Shown piece after piece: positions 1 to 8,438 of a stretch of 64,000 bases of DNA. The position numbers and the translations under genes are program-made. Numbering within the stretch: position 1 is the stretch's first letter; every line of letters starts with the position of its first letter. A model generated the notes under the pieces. The model saw nothing but the letters and a program-made list of their open reading frames with translations, ran no database searches and was not told the origin of the DNA. The stretch covers positions 620,001 to 684,000 of the forward strand of contig OY761986.2 of the NCBI GenBank assembly GCA_963665155.2, written 5' to 3'. The stretch is from UBA1141 sp963665155 (GTDB lineage: Bacteria > Chloroflexota > Dehalococcoidia > Lucifugimonadales > UBA3495).

Positions 1-381
1 AAATCGGCCAAATCCCGACATTCAAGGCCGAGCACATGGGCAAACCGCCACGGCCCCCGGAATTGCACACTGCGTTTCGTCAAAAAAACGGGTTGATGAA
101 TTTAGAATTGGCGTCCATTTGTGCCGGAGCAACTTTATGGGAACGTAGCAGTCCCAGCGGTGCTTTTCCAGCGTCTTGGGCCTGATTCGGCTTGTCTCGG
201 ATTTTCTGTCCTTGGGCCTGCTGCCCTTCTCCCCTGGGATCCGGGAGTCGAGACTCTTGGATGCCCGATTGAAGCCCAGGTTAATGCATTTAGGCCTGGG
301 AACTCAACATTGATCCCTCAATTTGATTCCGAAGCTGTTCGATTAGTAAAGTGCTCAAAAATGACTAGAGCCTGAAATTGC
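1..381. other. Region without a recognisable gene
   Basis: No ORF here resembles a family I recognise. Reading frame 3 is open from the window edge to about position 182 and could be the tail of an upstream gene, but I see no domain signature. An 84-codon ORF at 121-375 has no convincing ribosome binding site and is probably spurious. Confidence 0.4.
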
Positions 382-410
382 TTGACGGCCCTTTCCGGTA
401 ATGCTATACA
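382..410 (+). promoter_or_regulatory. Sigma-70-like promoter of the CoA-transferase gene
   Basis: TTGACG at 382-387 is followed after 17 bp by TATACA at 405-410, close to the housekeeping consensus with ideal spacing. It lies about 48 bp upstream of the start codon at 458, which has a GAGGAG ribosome binding site at 447-452. The role is inferred from sequence only. Confidence 0.6.
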
Positions 411-457
411 CCGCCCAAACCTGCTTAACCAAAGCTAAGAAAATTTGAGGAGACTAC

Positions 458-1711
458 ATGACCGGGCAATCAGTAACTCCGGGTAACTCAATCAAACAAG
501 CACTGCCATTGGAGGGGGTCCGCGTTTTGGACGCCACCCACATTGTCGCAGGGCCTTTTTGCTCCATGATCCTCGCGGACATGGGTGCCGAGGTAATCAA
601 AATAGAACGCCCGAGAACCGGTGATCTGTCTCGTAGCCGCGGTCCTTTTGTGGAAAACACTGCCGGTCAGCAAGTGAGCTCCCGGTTCCTGGGGGTCAAC
701 CGGAATAAGAAGAGCGTGACCATGGACTTGCGAAATCCAACCTGCAAATCCACGTTCGAAGAACTGGTCCGCCAGTCTGACGTACTGGTCGACAACTGGG
801 GCTCTGGCGCACTCAGCCGCTTGGGCTTGGGATTCGACCGGCTTCAAGAAATCAACCCCGGGTTGGTCTATGCCAGCATAACAGGCTACGGTGACAGCGA
901 CGGTTTGCGTGGCCCATTCTCCCAATGGCCCGCCAATAATATGAGCATCCAGGGCATGGCGGGTTGGATGGAGATTACCGGGGAGCCGGGACATCCGCCC
1001 CAGAGCGTTGGCGACAATATCGGTGATTCTGTGCCCGGTGTTTGGACTGCCTTGGGGATAGTCTTGGCACTGGAGTCCCGGCGGAAAACCGGCTTGGGGC
1101 AGCATGTCGATATGGCCATGTATGAGTGCATGGTTTCCCATGTTTACAGCAGCATCAACTCTTACCGGGCCACCGGTGAGGTACCGACCCGTTCAACCGA
1201 ACGCCTGGCCACCGCCGGGCTGACCTTCAAGGCCAAGGACGGCTATGTGGTGATGGCCGGGGTAAAGACCGAAGCCAGGATGCGGGCACTGTGGGAGTTG
1301 GTTGGCCGGCAAGATTTGGTTGAGGAACCCCGCTTCTTGGGCAAAGGGGCCGACGGGGATTTCTACTTTCAGCGGGTGATCCCCGCCATCGAGGAATGGT
1401 CCCAGAAGCTAAGCAGACAGGAGGTTACGGACGCGCTGACCGAGATTGGTTTCTCCATGGGAATGTCCCAGACCATCGACGATCTGGCTGATTGTCCTCA
1501 CCTGGAAGCCCGCGGCATGTACGTGGAAACCGGGGACACCATGGACGGGCGATTTCGTACGTTGAAGGCACCCATCAGGCTCACCGGCTGCGTGGAGCCG
1601 CCCGCCCTTACGCCCCCTACCTTGGGTGAGCACAACCGGGAAATTCTGTGCGGCATCGGTGGCCTGACGATTGACGACTTGGCGGCGCTGCAAGAGCAGG
1701 GCGCAATCTAG
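458..1711 (+). CDS. CaiB/BaiF family (family III) CoA-transferase
   Basis: A 417-residue protein of the usual length for family III CoA-transferases, cytosolic enzymes that move CoA between acyl-CoA and a free carboxylate. The N-terminal block 'ADMGAEVIKIERP' (residues 40-52) and the 'GDNIGD' stretch at 185-190 followed by 'RRKTGLGQHVDMAMYE' are family hallmarks. The conserved Asp near residue 190 corresponds to the Asp that carries the acyl group in formyl-CoA transferase. The start is supported by GAGGAG six bases upstream and a good promoter. It is a single-gene unit facing a convergent MFS gene. The substrate cannot be read from the sequence; such enzymes are numerous in SAR202-type Chloroflexota. 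Confidence 0.9.
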   Translation: MTGQSVTPGNSIKQALPLEGVRVLDATHIVAGPFCSMILADMGAEVIKIERPRTGDLSRSRGPFVENTAGQQVSSRFLGVNRNKKSVTMDLRNPTCKSTFEELVRQSDVLVDNWGSGALSRLGLGFDRLQEINPGLVYASITGYGDSDGLRGPFSQWPANNMSIQGMAGWMEITGEPGHPPQSVGDNIGDSVPGVWTALGIVLALESRRKTGLGQHVDMAMYECMVSHVYSSINSYRATGEVPTRSTERLATAGLTFKAKDGYVVMAGVKTEARMRALWELVGRQDLVEEPRFLGKGADGDFYFQRVIPAIEEWSQKLSRQEVTDALTEIGFSMGMSQTIDDLADCPHLEARGMYVETGDTMDGRFRTLKAPIRLTGCVEPPALTPPTLGEHNREILCGIGGLTIDDLAALQEQGAI

Positions 1712-1776
1712 CCGAACTTCTATACGCCAATACTGGTCGTCGATCCCTGACAAAGCTTCTTTACTAGTGGTTCAGG

Positions 1777-3150
1777 TCAGTCAGTGGTCTGAGTCCTATC
1801 CAGTCCGCTAGTTGGTTCCCCAACATCATCTTCCTCGGGTGGGGTTACCGGGCGGCGGGCCAGGGGCGTGAAAATCAGTACAGGGATCAAGAGCACGATC
1901 CCTAAAAGAGAACTGATGGCCACGGCAATCTGGGCGCTGAAAATATCGGCCACCGCTCCCACGGCCAAGCCGCCTACTGCGGCCACGCCGATGCATTGGC
2001 CCAACACGCCTAGAGCGCTTCCCCTCATGGCTGGTGACGATGCGATCAAGATAATTGTGCTCTGCATGGTGCTAAAGCCAGCGCTCCCAAACCCCAGGGA
2101 TAGCAAAAGCACGAAGGACAGTGCGTACCATGGCGAAAGGGCGAAAAGAAACAAGCTAACCAGCTGTAGACTTATTCCTGCGGCGAAGATCCTTCCATGA
2201 TAATTAACGCGGGGAATCGAAGCGATGATCAGAGCAGCGACAAAGCTGCCTATTGCTTGCGCGGAGATCAAAACGCCCGTCAATCCGGGTCCGACATGCA
2301 GATGGTCCCTGGCTACCACGGGAAACAGCGCCTCTACGCTGAATGCCAGGGCATTCATTATGAGAGTTACCATCAGCACGCTTCGGATCACCGAATGACC
2401 CACCGAGTACTTAACGCCGATGGCCAAGTTTCTTAATACGGAGGCGGGACGAGCCACTGTCACCGGAGTTCGCGACTTCATGAGGCCGATCAACACTACG
2501 ACACCGGAGTAGGACGCAACCAGGACAAAGTAAGCGCCGGTGAAGCCGCTGAGTTCGATCAACAGTCCGGCGCTCAGAGGCCCCAGGAACCTGCCGATGG
2601 TAGTGCTAATCGTCTCAAGAGACATTGCATTGGAAATTAATCGAAGCCCTACGATGTCGTATATCAGCGATCGTCGTGAGGGAAATTCCAACACGTATAG
2701 CCACCCCAGAGACAAGGAAGCCAAAAGCAGATGCCACGGTTCAATTGCGCTCGACGCTACTAGAACCAGAATAATGGCCGTGGTAATCACAGACCCACTG
2801 CGGGCTGCCATTATCACCAACCACCGGTTGGCCCGGTCGGCGATTATCCCTGCCAGCATCGCGAAGGCGAACATAGGCAGCCAGCGCATCACGAAAAGCA
2901 GGGCTACTTGCCAGGCGGAATCGGTGAGCTCGAGAACAAGCAAGCCCATAACTACCGCATCCATCCACCGTGCGGTATTGTCCAACCCTCCGCCAAACCA
3001 CATTAGGCGAAAGTCCCTGTCCTGAAGGGTACGCCACACGGAAGACCGCGAACCGGGGGTAGTCCGTATCCTGCGGTTGGCTCCCGGGACGATTGCAACA
3101 GCCAAAAGCAGAATGCCGAGGGCCAATATGAACAGGCCGGCGACTGTCAT
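1777..3150 (-). CDS. MFS transporter (EntS/MFS_3-like)
   Basis: A 457-residue integral membrane protein with the pattern of a 12-helix major facilitator of the MFS_3/EntS-like exporter group. The loop 'GIIADRANRW' around residue 101 is the MFS motif A between helices 2 and 3. The first ~25 residues form an extra hydrophobic stretch before the conserved 'RDFRLMWFGGGLDNTARWMD' block, so either there is one additional N-terminal helix or the true start lies further in. The C-terminus is hydrophilic and acidic. It ends 66 bp from the CoA-transferase stop, convergently. The substrate is unknown; exporters of siderophores or drugs are typical of this group. Confidence 0.8.
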   Translation of the reverse strand: MTVAGLFILALGILLLAVAIVPGANRRIRTTPGSRSSVWRTLQDRDFRLMWFGGGLDNTARWMDAVVMGLLVLELTDSAWQVALLFVMRWLPMFAFAMLAGIIADRANRWLVIMAARSGSVITTAIILVLVASSAIEPWHLLLASLSLGWLYVLEFPSRRSLIYDIVGLRLISNAMSLETISTTIGRFLGPLSAGLLIELSGFTGAYFVLVASYSGVVVLIGLMKSRTPVTVARPASVLRNLAIGVKYSVGHSVIRSVLMVTLIMNALAFSVEALFPVVARDHLHVGPGLTGVLISAQAIGSFVAALIIASIPRVNYHGRIFAAGISLQLVSLFLFALSPWYALSFVLLLSLGFGSAGFSTMQSTIILIASSPAMRGSALGVLGQCIGVAAVGGLAVGAVADIFSAQIAVAISSLLGIVLLIPVLIFTPLARRPVTPPEEDDVGEPTSGLDRTQTTD

Positions 3151-3474
3151 TTTGCGCGCCTTATATTGGGACTAGCCATAAATGACAGTGGTTTCCAAGC
3201 TTCGGCGGTTAGGCCAGCGTTTCTCTCTCGAGCCCATTACGCCAATTTACATGATGACAAAATATCCCCCGTAATTTTGATCAAAGGAGCCCGACGCACC
3301 AGTTACAGTTCCTCCACGATAGCCGAGGTCGTTCCTCGCGCAATGGTCAGTTGAGGTGATTTATGCCTTACCATTATGACCTGGGCAATTTCTTGGCCGG
3401 TTTGCCTTTCGATTGACGGCATGCTGACGGCAGGCCAAGGGTAATTGACGGATGTTCAACGGCCACACCACTAA
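3151..3474. other. Intergenic region, no gene seen
   Basis: These 324 bp lie between the start of the MFS gene and the stop of the lipoprotein gene, both on the minus strand. The only ORF (3166-3354, plus strand) lacks a binding site and resembles nothing known. The promoter of the MFS gene probably lies here, but I cannot place it confidently. Confidence 0.3.
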
Positions 3475-5244
3475 TTAAGTGGCGTGCGAATTTACAAGGA
3501 GATAGCCCAAACTAGGGCGGTAACCGTAGGCGGGCTCGACTTTTGCCCGAAATCCGGAGAGGGCAGGCACACTGAATGGTTCACCTAAAAAAGGACTATC
3601 GGCGACATCGGGACAGTCCGCCATCCCGTGCCCGAAGTAATCGTCCCGGTCTTTGTCCAGCTCAATCATAACGCCCAACTCGTCTCCACCGTACATCAAA
3701 TCGTTGGAGTCGTCGATCACGTGGCCCTTGTTCAAGCCCGGTGATTGCATCAGGTAATTGGGCGCACATGGCGAAACAGCGTTCAGTGCGTGAAAAATCT
3801 CATGCAGCATGATCGTGTGTTGATTCACGCATAAATTGGGCTCCGGGTCGTCATTTCTCTCAAAATAAGTAAAACTAAACCGCACTCCGTCCCTAAATGT
3901 TTGGGCCCCGCATACCGAGCTTAGGCCGCCTGCGGTACCCGGATAAGGAAACCAGACCGCATAAATCTTGCCTGGGTCGTTGAGTCCTGCAGCAAGCATC
4001 CCGTCCATCAGGAGAGCCGAGGTAACCTCGGCTTGGGCGAACTGGCTCAGAGTATAGTCCAACCGTAAGAAGGTTATATCCAAGACGCCGTTATCAGAGT
4101 CAAATCTGAGTCCTTGTACTGGGGCGCGTTCCCTGAGCCACGATTGCATGCTCGCTGTCAGGCTCTCTATGGTCCCATTTACGTCCCAATTCTCGTCGTT
4201 GGCGTCCGCGGGCAAGGCGTAGACCAAGTGGATCAAGTTTCCACCTTGATCAGGTTGGTCCACGGTAGTCCGTTCCCTTGAAGCAGGAAGGATTACGGTA
4301 AGAGACATAGCATTATTCTCTTCGTTGGATTCCAACACCGAGTCGGATTCATCAATGATCCATTCAACCTGTTGTATGCCCGGCGTTAGCGAACCTTCCA
4401 TGAGGGAGATCTTCCAAATGGGCACTATAGAAATCAGAGACGCCCCAGGTAGAGGTTCCGGGTTTCCTATTTGGTCTATGTATGACCTTCTGACGTTTAG
4501 TCCATTAATCGACAATTGGGTTAAAGCGCCCCAGGACTTGGCTGTGCCATCGCCGGCGTTGGCAATGCTGTACGCGATGAAGTAACCACCGTCGGGCGGC
4601 GGAGGGTCGGTCCCGTGGACAACATCTGCGCCGCCAATCACCACAGGCTTATCCCAACTCTGGCTGCTTGGCACGTGAGGCACCAGGTCGGGCAGGTCAA
4701 ACCGGATGTACTGACTGACCGAAAATGAGTTGTTCCCCTCGTCGGACTCGGCCACAAGGTTTCCTGGGTCAACTATTAATTCCAAACTGTGGAGTCCGTT
4801 GGTGAAGCTCCCTGGATCGGGCAAACTTACAAGCTCCAAACTTTGAGTCTTGACGCTGCCTGGGGCGGTAACCGGTTTGTACCACTCGGCAATCTGTTTA
4901 CCGTCTAAAAGCAACACTATGGAATATTCTTCGGCCATGGCATCGCCTTGGTTGGTCCAGGCAATTTCGAAGGAAAGGGACTGCCGGTTGAACACAATCG
5001 GAGCGGACCATCCGGATGGTACGTAAGGCGATAGCTCGGGCATTCCGACTTGGTCCGTTACGCCCGCAGAGTTTCCGGAAGGAGGAGTTCCAGCGGGGAG
5101 GATTTCATGTGTAGGCCTCGCCTCAGAAGGTGACACGGCGTTAGTTGGCCCAGCACATGCCACGAGACCGGCAAATGCCAAGAACGGAATACCGGTCAGA
5201 ATCCCGATAGCGGGTCTAAGTCCCAGATTGATCAATTTCCGCAA
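3475..5244 (-). CDS. Secreted lipoprotein with CARDB-like domains and an HExxH motif
   Basis: A 589-residue protein starting with a lipoprotein signal: a basic N-terminus, a hydrophobic core, then 'LVAC' with the lipid-modified Cys at residue 30. A Pro/Ser-rich linker follows. Two beta-sandwich repeats of the CARDB kind occupy roughly 70-180 and 185-320; each ends with a phrase such as 'VAESDEGNNSFSV' or 'VLESNEENNAMSL'. The C-terminal part carries 'MLHEIFHALN' with HEIFH at 481-485, the zinc-binding HExxH signature. About 30 residues later 'DSNDLMYGG' could supply a Met-turn-like segment. I infer an outward-facing, membrane-anchored metalloprotease-like protein. CARDB modules normally mediate adhesion or protein contact. 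No family name can be assigned to the catalytic part from sequence alone. Confidence 0.7.
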   Translation of the reverse strand: MRKLINLGLRPAIGILTGIPFLAFAGLVACAGPTNAVSPSEARPTHEILPAGTPPSGNSAGVTDQVGMPELSPYVPSGWSAPIVFNRQSLSFEIAWTNQGDAMAEEYSIVLLLDGKQIAEWYKPVTAPGSVKTQSLELVSLPDPGSFTNGLHSLELIVDPGNLVAESDEGNNSFSVSQYIRFDLPDLVPHVPSSQSWDKPVVIGGADVVHGTDPPPPDGGYFIAYSIANAGDGTAKSWGALTQLSINGLNVRRSYIDQIGNPEPLPGASLISIVPIWKISLMEGSLTPGIQQVEWIIDESDSVLESNEENNAMSLTVILPASRERTTVDQPDQGGNLIHLVYALPADANDENWDVNGTIESLTASMQSWLRERAPVQGLRFDSDNGVLDITFLRLDYTLSQFAQAEVTSALLMDGMLAAGLNDPGKIYAVWFPYPGTAGGLSSVCGAQTFRDGVRFSFTYFERNDDPEPNLCVNQHTIMLHEIFHALNAVSPCAPNYLMQSPGLNKGHVIDDSNDLMYGGDELGVMIELDKDRDDYFGHGMADCPDVADSPFLGEPFSVPALSGFRAKVEPAYGYRPSLGYLLVNSHAT

Positions 5245-5282
5245 ATGTTTTCTTTATACATCAGAGAATGAATACGGCTGTG

Positions 5283-6245
5283 TCAGGCACGCTGCACTTG
5301 TGGCAGAACCTCTTTGGCGCAACGCTCAAGTTGTCCGTCTTGGTCGGGGCCGCCAAAGCGAATCACGATGGTCTGAGCGCCAGCATCGACGAAGTCCCTA
5401 AGCCAGACAGCGCAGCGCTCCGGGCTGCTGGAGCACATGCTTTGAGTACGGGCCAAAGCCTCATACGGGGCACCGTAGTACCCTTCAAAGAACGTCCTCA
5501 TCTCCGTCTCTGCCGCTTCCTCGTCCTCGTTGATATTCAATGTGGTGTAGACGCACCGGTGCAGCCTTTCGGCGTCGCTGCCCGTTTCCTTCGCCAATTC
5601 CAGAATCCGCTCCCATCCTTGGGTAAACACCTCCGGACTAGCGGGGTTTGGAAACCAACCATCGCCGATGCGAAGCATACGTAACCTGGCTGCGTCCACT
5701 GTACCAGCCATCCACAAAGGAATCCCAGCTTGTTGCACCGGCTTCAGGCCGAGGCTCACGTGGTCCAGTTGGAAATGGCGTCCGGAATGGGTCACTTCGG
5801 GTTCTGTCCACAAACGGCGCAACAATGTTACGCCCTCTTCGAAAATGCTAACACGGCGGGCGAATGAAACACCGCAGGCAGCGAACTCCTTTTCGATGGC
5901 CGCCGACTGGGAAGCAATGCCGATCCCTAGGATTAACCTCCCTTGGGAAATCATGTCTAGGTTGGCTGCCTCATTCGCGAGAACCACCGGGTTGCGCAGC
6001 GCAGGCAGAAGTACCGCCGTGCCCAGTTTTACCTGTTTTGTGCGGGAAGCGATGGCGGCCAAAGTGGTCAAGGCTTCAAGTCTGGGGCGGGCCAGAATGC
6101 TGTCCCCAACCCAGACCGAGTTAAAGTCCAACGCTTCGGCCCGCTCCGCCAAGGCAATCACTTGCTCAAAGTTGGGGTTGATCTGGTTCATCACGATCTC
6201 CCGGGTAGGGAGCAGGTAGCCAAAGGAAACTCTATTTTCCGTCAT
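5283..6245 (-). CDS. LLM class flavin-dependent oxidoreductase
   Basis: A 320-residue luciferase-like monooxygenase of typical length, expected to fold as a TIM barrel and use FMN or F420. Family features are 'ALDFNSVWVGDSIL' near residue 40, 'LGTAVLLPALRNPVVLANEAANLD' around 75-97, 'GRLILGIGI' at about 103, and 'GIPLWMAGTVDAARLRMLRIGDGWFP' near 175-200. The binding site GAGGG lies upstream of the ATG. It lies 38 bp upstream of the lipoprotein gene on the other side of its start, same strand. The substrate is unknown. A second LLM gene is present at 33.5 kb. Confidence 0.85.
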   Translation of the reverse strand: MTENRVSFGYLLPTREIVMNQINPNFEQVIALAERAEALDFNSVWVGDSILARPRLEALTTLAAIASRTKQVKLGTAVLLPALRNPVVLANEAANLDMISQGRLILGIGIASQSAAIEKEFAACGVSFARRVSIFEEGVTLLRRLWTEPEVTHSGRHFQLDHVSLGLKPVQQAGIPLWMAGTVDAARLRMLRIGDGWFPNPASPEVFTQGWERILELAKETGSDAERLHRCVYTTLNINEDEEAAETEMRTFFEGYYGAPYEALARTQSMCSSSPERCAVWLRDFVDAGAQTIVIRFGGPDQDGQLERCAKEVLPQVQRA

Positions 6246-6720
6246 TGCGAACCCTCAGTTCAGTTTCCAGTAATTGGTGTGGTGTTGGTATGCCATGCTT
6301 GGTGTTGACGCTCCTTAGTAAAGAACTCAGGTTAGGGCATCATCGAATGTGTCGCCGGATATTCTCGGAGAAGGTGGATGGGGAAACCGTGTCCTAGGAA
6401 ACCGCTGACATTTTATTGGAGGAATTGCCCAGGCCAAGAGTTACCGCTAACTCCTTGGAGTTTCGAAGGTATCATGGTACCAATCAGTCTTCAACTATCC
6501 CTGTAAGTAGTAATCGAAAAACCGCTAATTGCTGAGGAGAATCAGCGGGTGTCGGCAGTGGAATCGTCAATCAGGGAGCCACAACGATTCAGGCAATAGC
6601 GTCTTGGTACAGTGTAGATCCTGCATATCCGCGCCGTTTGCACCACGCATCACAAGTTTCAGCCAATAGGTAACCTGACCGATACGATTAAGGCTGACGA
6701 GTTAATAGGCACGGTTTAAT
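6246..6720. other. Intergenic region, no gene seen
   Basis: About 475 bp between the LLM gene start and the broken response-regulator gene. No ORF with recognisable content was found on either strand, and no clear hairpin or repeat. Confidence 0.3.
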
Positions 6721-6951
6721 CTAACTCATTAGGGCCTTTGAGACCATAATTACCAACTCATCGGGCGGAAATGGTTTTTGCAAGAAGTTAACCTGTTCAT
6801 TAAGCTGTTCCTGGGATTGGTCGGAGCCGCGTTTGTCGACGTAAGCATTTCAAGAGGTTAAAACTCTTGTTTCTGGACGGAGGATGTGAAATCGTTGAAC
6901 AAGCTCTTCTCCACCCATGACTTGACCTTACCCCGAAGTTAGTATCATTGG

Positions 6952-7767
6952 CTAGTAGAGTCCAGCCATAGAGCCAGCAAACTCTTTGGGCGTTTTACCC
7001 TTCAGGGAACTGTGGGGCCTGACCTCGTTGTAGTCCTGCCGCCAGTTCTCTATGATCTCCCTGGCATGCCTTACACTCATGAACCAGTTGATGTTCAAGC
7101 ATTCGTCGCGTAGTCGGCCGTTGAAGCTCTCAGCAAAGGCGTTCTCTACCGGCTTGCCAGGACGTATAAAGCTTAACTTGATGCCCCTCCGATAGGCCCA
7201 CTCATCCATGGCCTTGCTTGCGAACTCCGGGCCGTTGTCCACAGTGATCACCTCAGGTAGTCCCCGTGTCTCTTCCAGTCTCTCCAGGACTCCCACCACT
7301 CTGGCGCCTCCCAGAGAGGTATCTACCTCGATGGCTGGGCACTCCCGTGAATAGTCGCCCACTATGGCCAATGCCCGGAAGCGCCGACCGGTCACAGTGC
7401 TATCAGAGACAAAGTCCATGGACCACCTCTGATTAGGACGTACAGGAGATGGAATGGTCTCCCGGACCCCTGCCGCCCCTTTGCGCCTCCTCTTCTTCCT
7501 GAGCGCAAGCCCCTCTTCACTGTAGATGCGCTCTGTACGCTTGTGATTGATCACCAGGCCTTCTCTCTTCAGCATGATGTGCAACCTGGGACTGCCAAAG
7601 CGCTTCCTCTCCCATGCCAGCTCACGCATTCTGCGACGCAGGACAGCATCATCACCCTGCTTCGACTTGTACCGATAGACCGAGGGTGAGATACCAGTAA
7701 GCAGACAGGCCCTCCTCTCACTCAGCCCAAGACTCTCTATGGCATATGCCGCTGCCATCTTCCTCAC
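6952..7767 (-). CDS. IS3-family transposase OrfB (DDE integrase domain)
   Basis: A 271-residue rve-type catalytic subunit. The DDE residues are visible: Asp in 'WSMDFVSDST' (about 115), Asp in 'ITVDNGPEF' (about 176), and Glu in 'VENAFAESFNGRLRDECLN' (about 212). It starts with GTG in the minus-one frame relative to OrfA and is probably made mainly as an OrfAB fusion by frameshifting. It catalyses cut and joining of the element's ends. Confidence 0.92.
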   Translation of the reverse strand: MRKMAAAYAIESLGLSERRACLLTGISPSVYRYKSKQGDDAVLRRRMRELAWERKRFGSPRLHIMLKREGLVINHKRTERIYSEEGLALRKKRRRKGAAGVRETIPSPVRPNQRWSMDFVSDSTVTGRRFRALAIVGDYSRECPAIEVDTSLGGARVVGVLERLEETRGLPEVITVDNGPEFASKAMDEWAYRRGIKLSFIRPGKPVENAFAESFNGRLRDECLNINWFMSVRHAREIIENWRQDYNEVRPHSSLKGKTPKEFAGSMAGLY

Positions 7768-7775
7768 CTTGGGCT

Positions 7776-8042
7776 TCAGAAGTTTTTTGCCAGCAACTCC
7801 TTCAGAGACCAGTTGTCCAACGCCTGCTGGGCCACAATCTGCTTCAGGCGCCGGTTCTCTTCCTCAACGGACCTTAGCCTCTTCAACTCGTTCAACGTCA
7901 GCCCGGCGTACTTGGCTTTCCACTTGTAGAAGGTGCCTTCGCTCATGCCGTGCCTGCGGCACAGCTCCCCTGTCTTGGCCCCTGCCTCTGCCTCGTTCAG
8001 GACCCCTATGATCTGCTCCTCTGTGTACCTCTTCCGTGCCAT
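7776..8042 (-). CDS. IS3-family transposase OrfA (helix-turn-helix subunit)
   Basis: An 88-residue OrfA. 'RYTEEQIIGVLNEAEAGAKTGELCRRHGMSEGTFYKW' is the standard HTH_Tnp_1 domain that binds the inverted repeats. A heptad-type stretch follows (about 55-80, 'LRSVEEENRRLKQIVAQQAL'), expected to be a leucine-zipper oligomerisation helix. It ends 'LLAKNF' right after an A-AAA-AAC slippery heptamer, where a minus-one slip would fuse it to OrfB. The pattern matches the IS407 subgroup. Confidence 0.9.
   Translation of the reverse strand: MARKRYTEEQIIGVLNEAEAGAKTGELCRRHGMSEGTFYKWKAKYAGLTLNELKRLRSVEEENRRLKQIVAQQALDNWSLKELLAKNF
7782..7788 (-). promoter_or_regulatory. Programmed minus-one frameshift site of the IS3-family element
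   Basis: On the coding strand the heptamer A-AAA-AAC sits with AAA and AAC as zero-frame codons (GCA AAA AAC TTC TGA), the classic slippery arrangement. After a minus-one shift the frame runs without a stop into OrfB (K-K-L-L-K-P-K-V-R-K-M). OrfA stops two codons downstream. I did not identify a stimulatory stem with confidence. Confidence 0.85.
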
Positions 8043-8438
8043 GAGCCCTCCTTACTATGTCCTATTTTACCCGGAGGACTCTCTTTGCCACTGTTTCTGT
8101 TTTTTCGGGGGTAAGGTCAGACTGGCAAACCCACATCGCTTAATAAGATATCAAGATCTGGTTTGGATTTTCCTGAGCCAATCTGAGGGCATCAGATCCC
8201 GTAGATGTCTCCAACACGTTGAACCCATGAGACCGTAGTACTATGGTCATCATTCTCCGCACCAAGTCGTTGTCTTCCACTCCTAAACTGATCCCAAGGT
8301 GAAAACTACATAAAGCTAAATCGGCAGAGGAGTTGCGTTAGTCTGTAAAGGAAGTCGGGTGGCGGTGTGTTGGGTAATAGGGATATAAGGCGACTCCTCG
8401 AACGGTGGCGACTGAGTGTAGGCGACGTATGAGAGCGG

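Larger units (their letters stand above)
6923..8119 (-). mobile_element. Complete IS3-family element (IS407-like), 1197 bp
   Basis: Imperfect inverted ends read TGACCTTACCCC(C)GAA inward from both sides (6923-6937 and 8104-8119). The element is flanked by the 4-bp direct repeat GACT (6919-6922 and 8120-8123), the duplication length known for the IS407 group. It carries overlapping-frame orfA and orfB with a slippery heptamer between them. It interrupts a receiver-domain gene. Intact reading frames and duplication suggest a fairly recent insertion. Confidence 0.92.
6721..8305 (-). pseudogene. Response-regulator receiver gene split by an IS3-family element
   Basis: The N-terminal half lies at about 8124-8305 and the C-terminal half at 6721-6922, separated by the IS at 6923-8119. 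Removing the IS and one copy of its 4-bp duplication joins 'DLDILLSDVGLPV' to 'MGGEELVQRFHILRPETRVL', a textbook receiver-domain phosphorylation region (SDVxLPxMxGxEL). The start of the domain is seen as 'VEDNDLVRRMMTIVLRSHGF' and the end as 'NFLQKPFPPDELV', whose Lys-Pro matches the conserved receiver Lys. A one-base frameshift sits just before 'DLDILL', and an in-frame TGA follows 'RVLTS'. The gene is therefore broken at least three ways. The true start is unclear; it could be a stand-alone regulator or the tail of a hybrid kinase. Confidence 0.8.

Noticed and set aside
488..1141. Long minus-strand ORF opposite the CoA-transferase gene, and similar long shadow ORFs opposite IS1182 and other genes
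   Set aside because: They mirror codon bias of real genes on the other strand and show no domain signatures.
6790..6850. A second selenoprotein candidate at the TGA in the receiver-domain half
   Set aside because: The TGA falls where receivers have Gly, not a redox residue, and the gene is also frameshifted and IS-split. An ordinary nonsense mutation is simpler.
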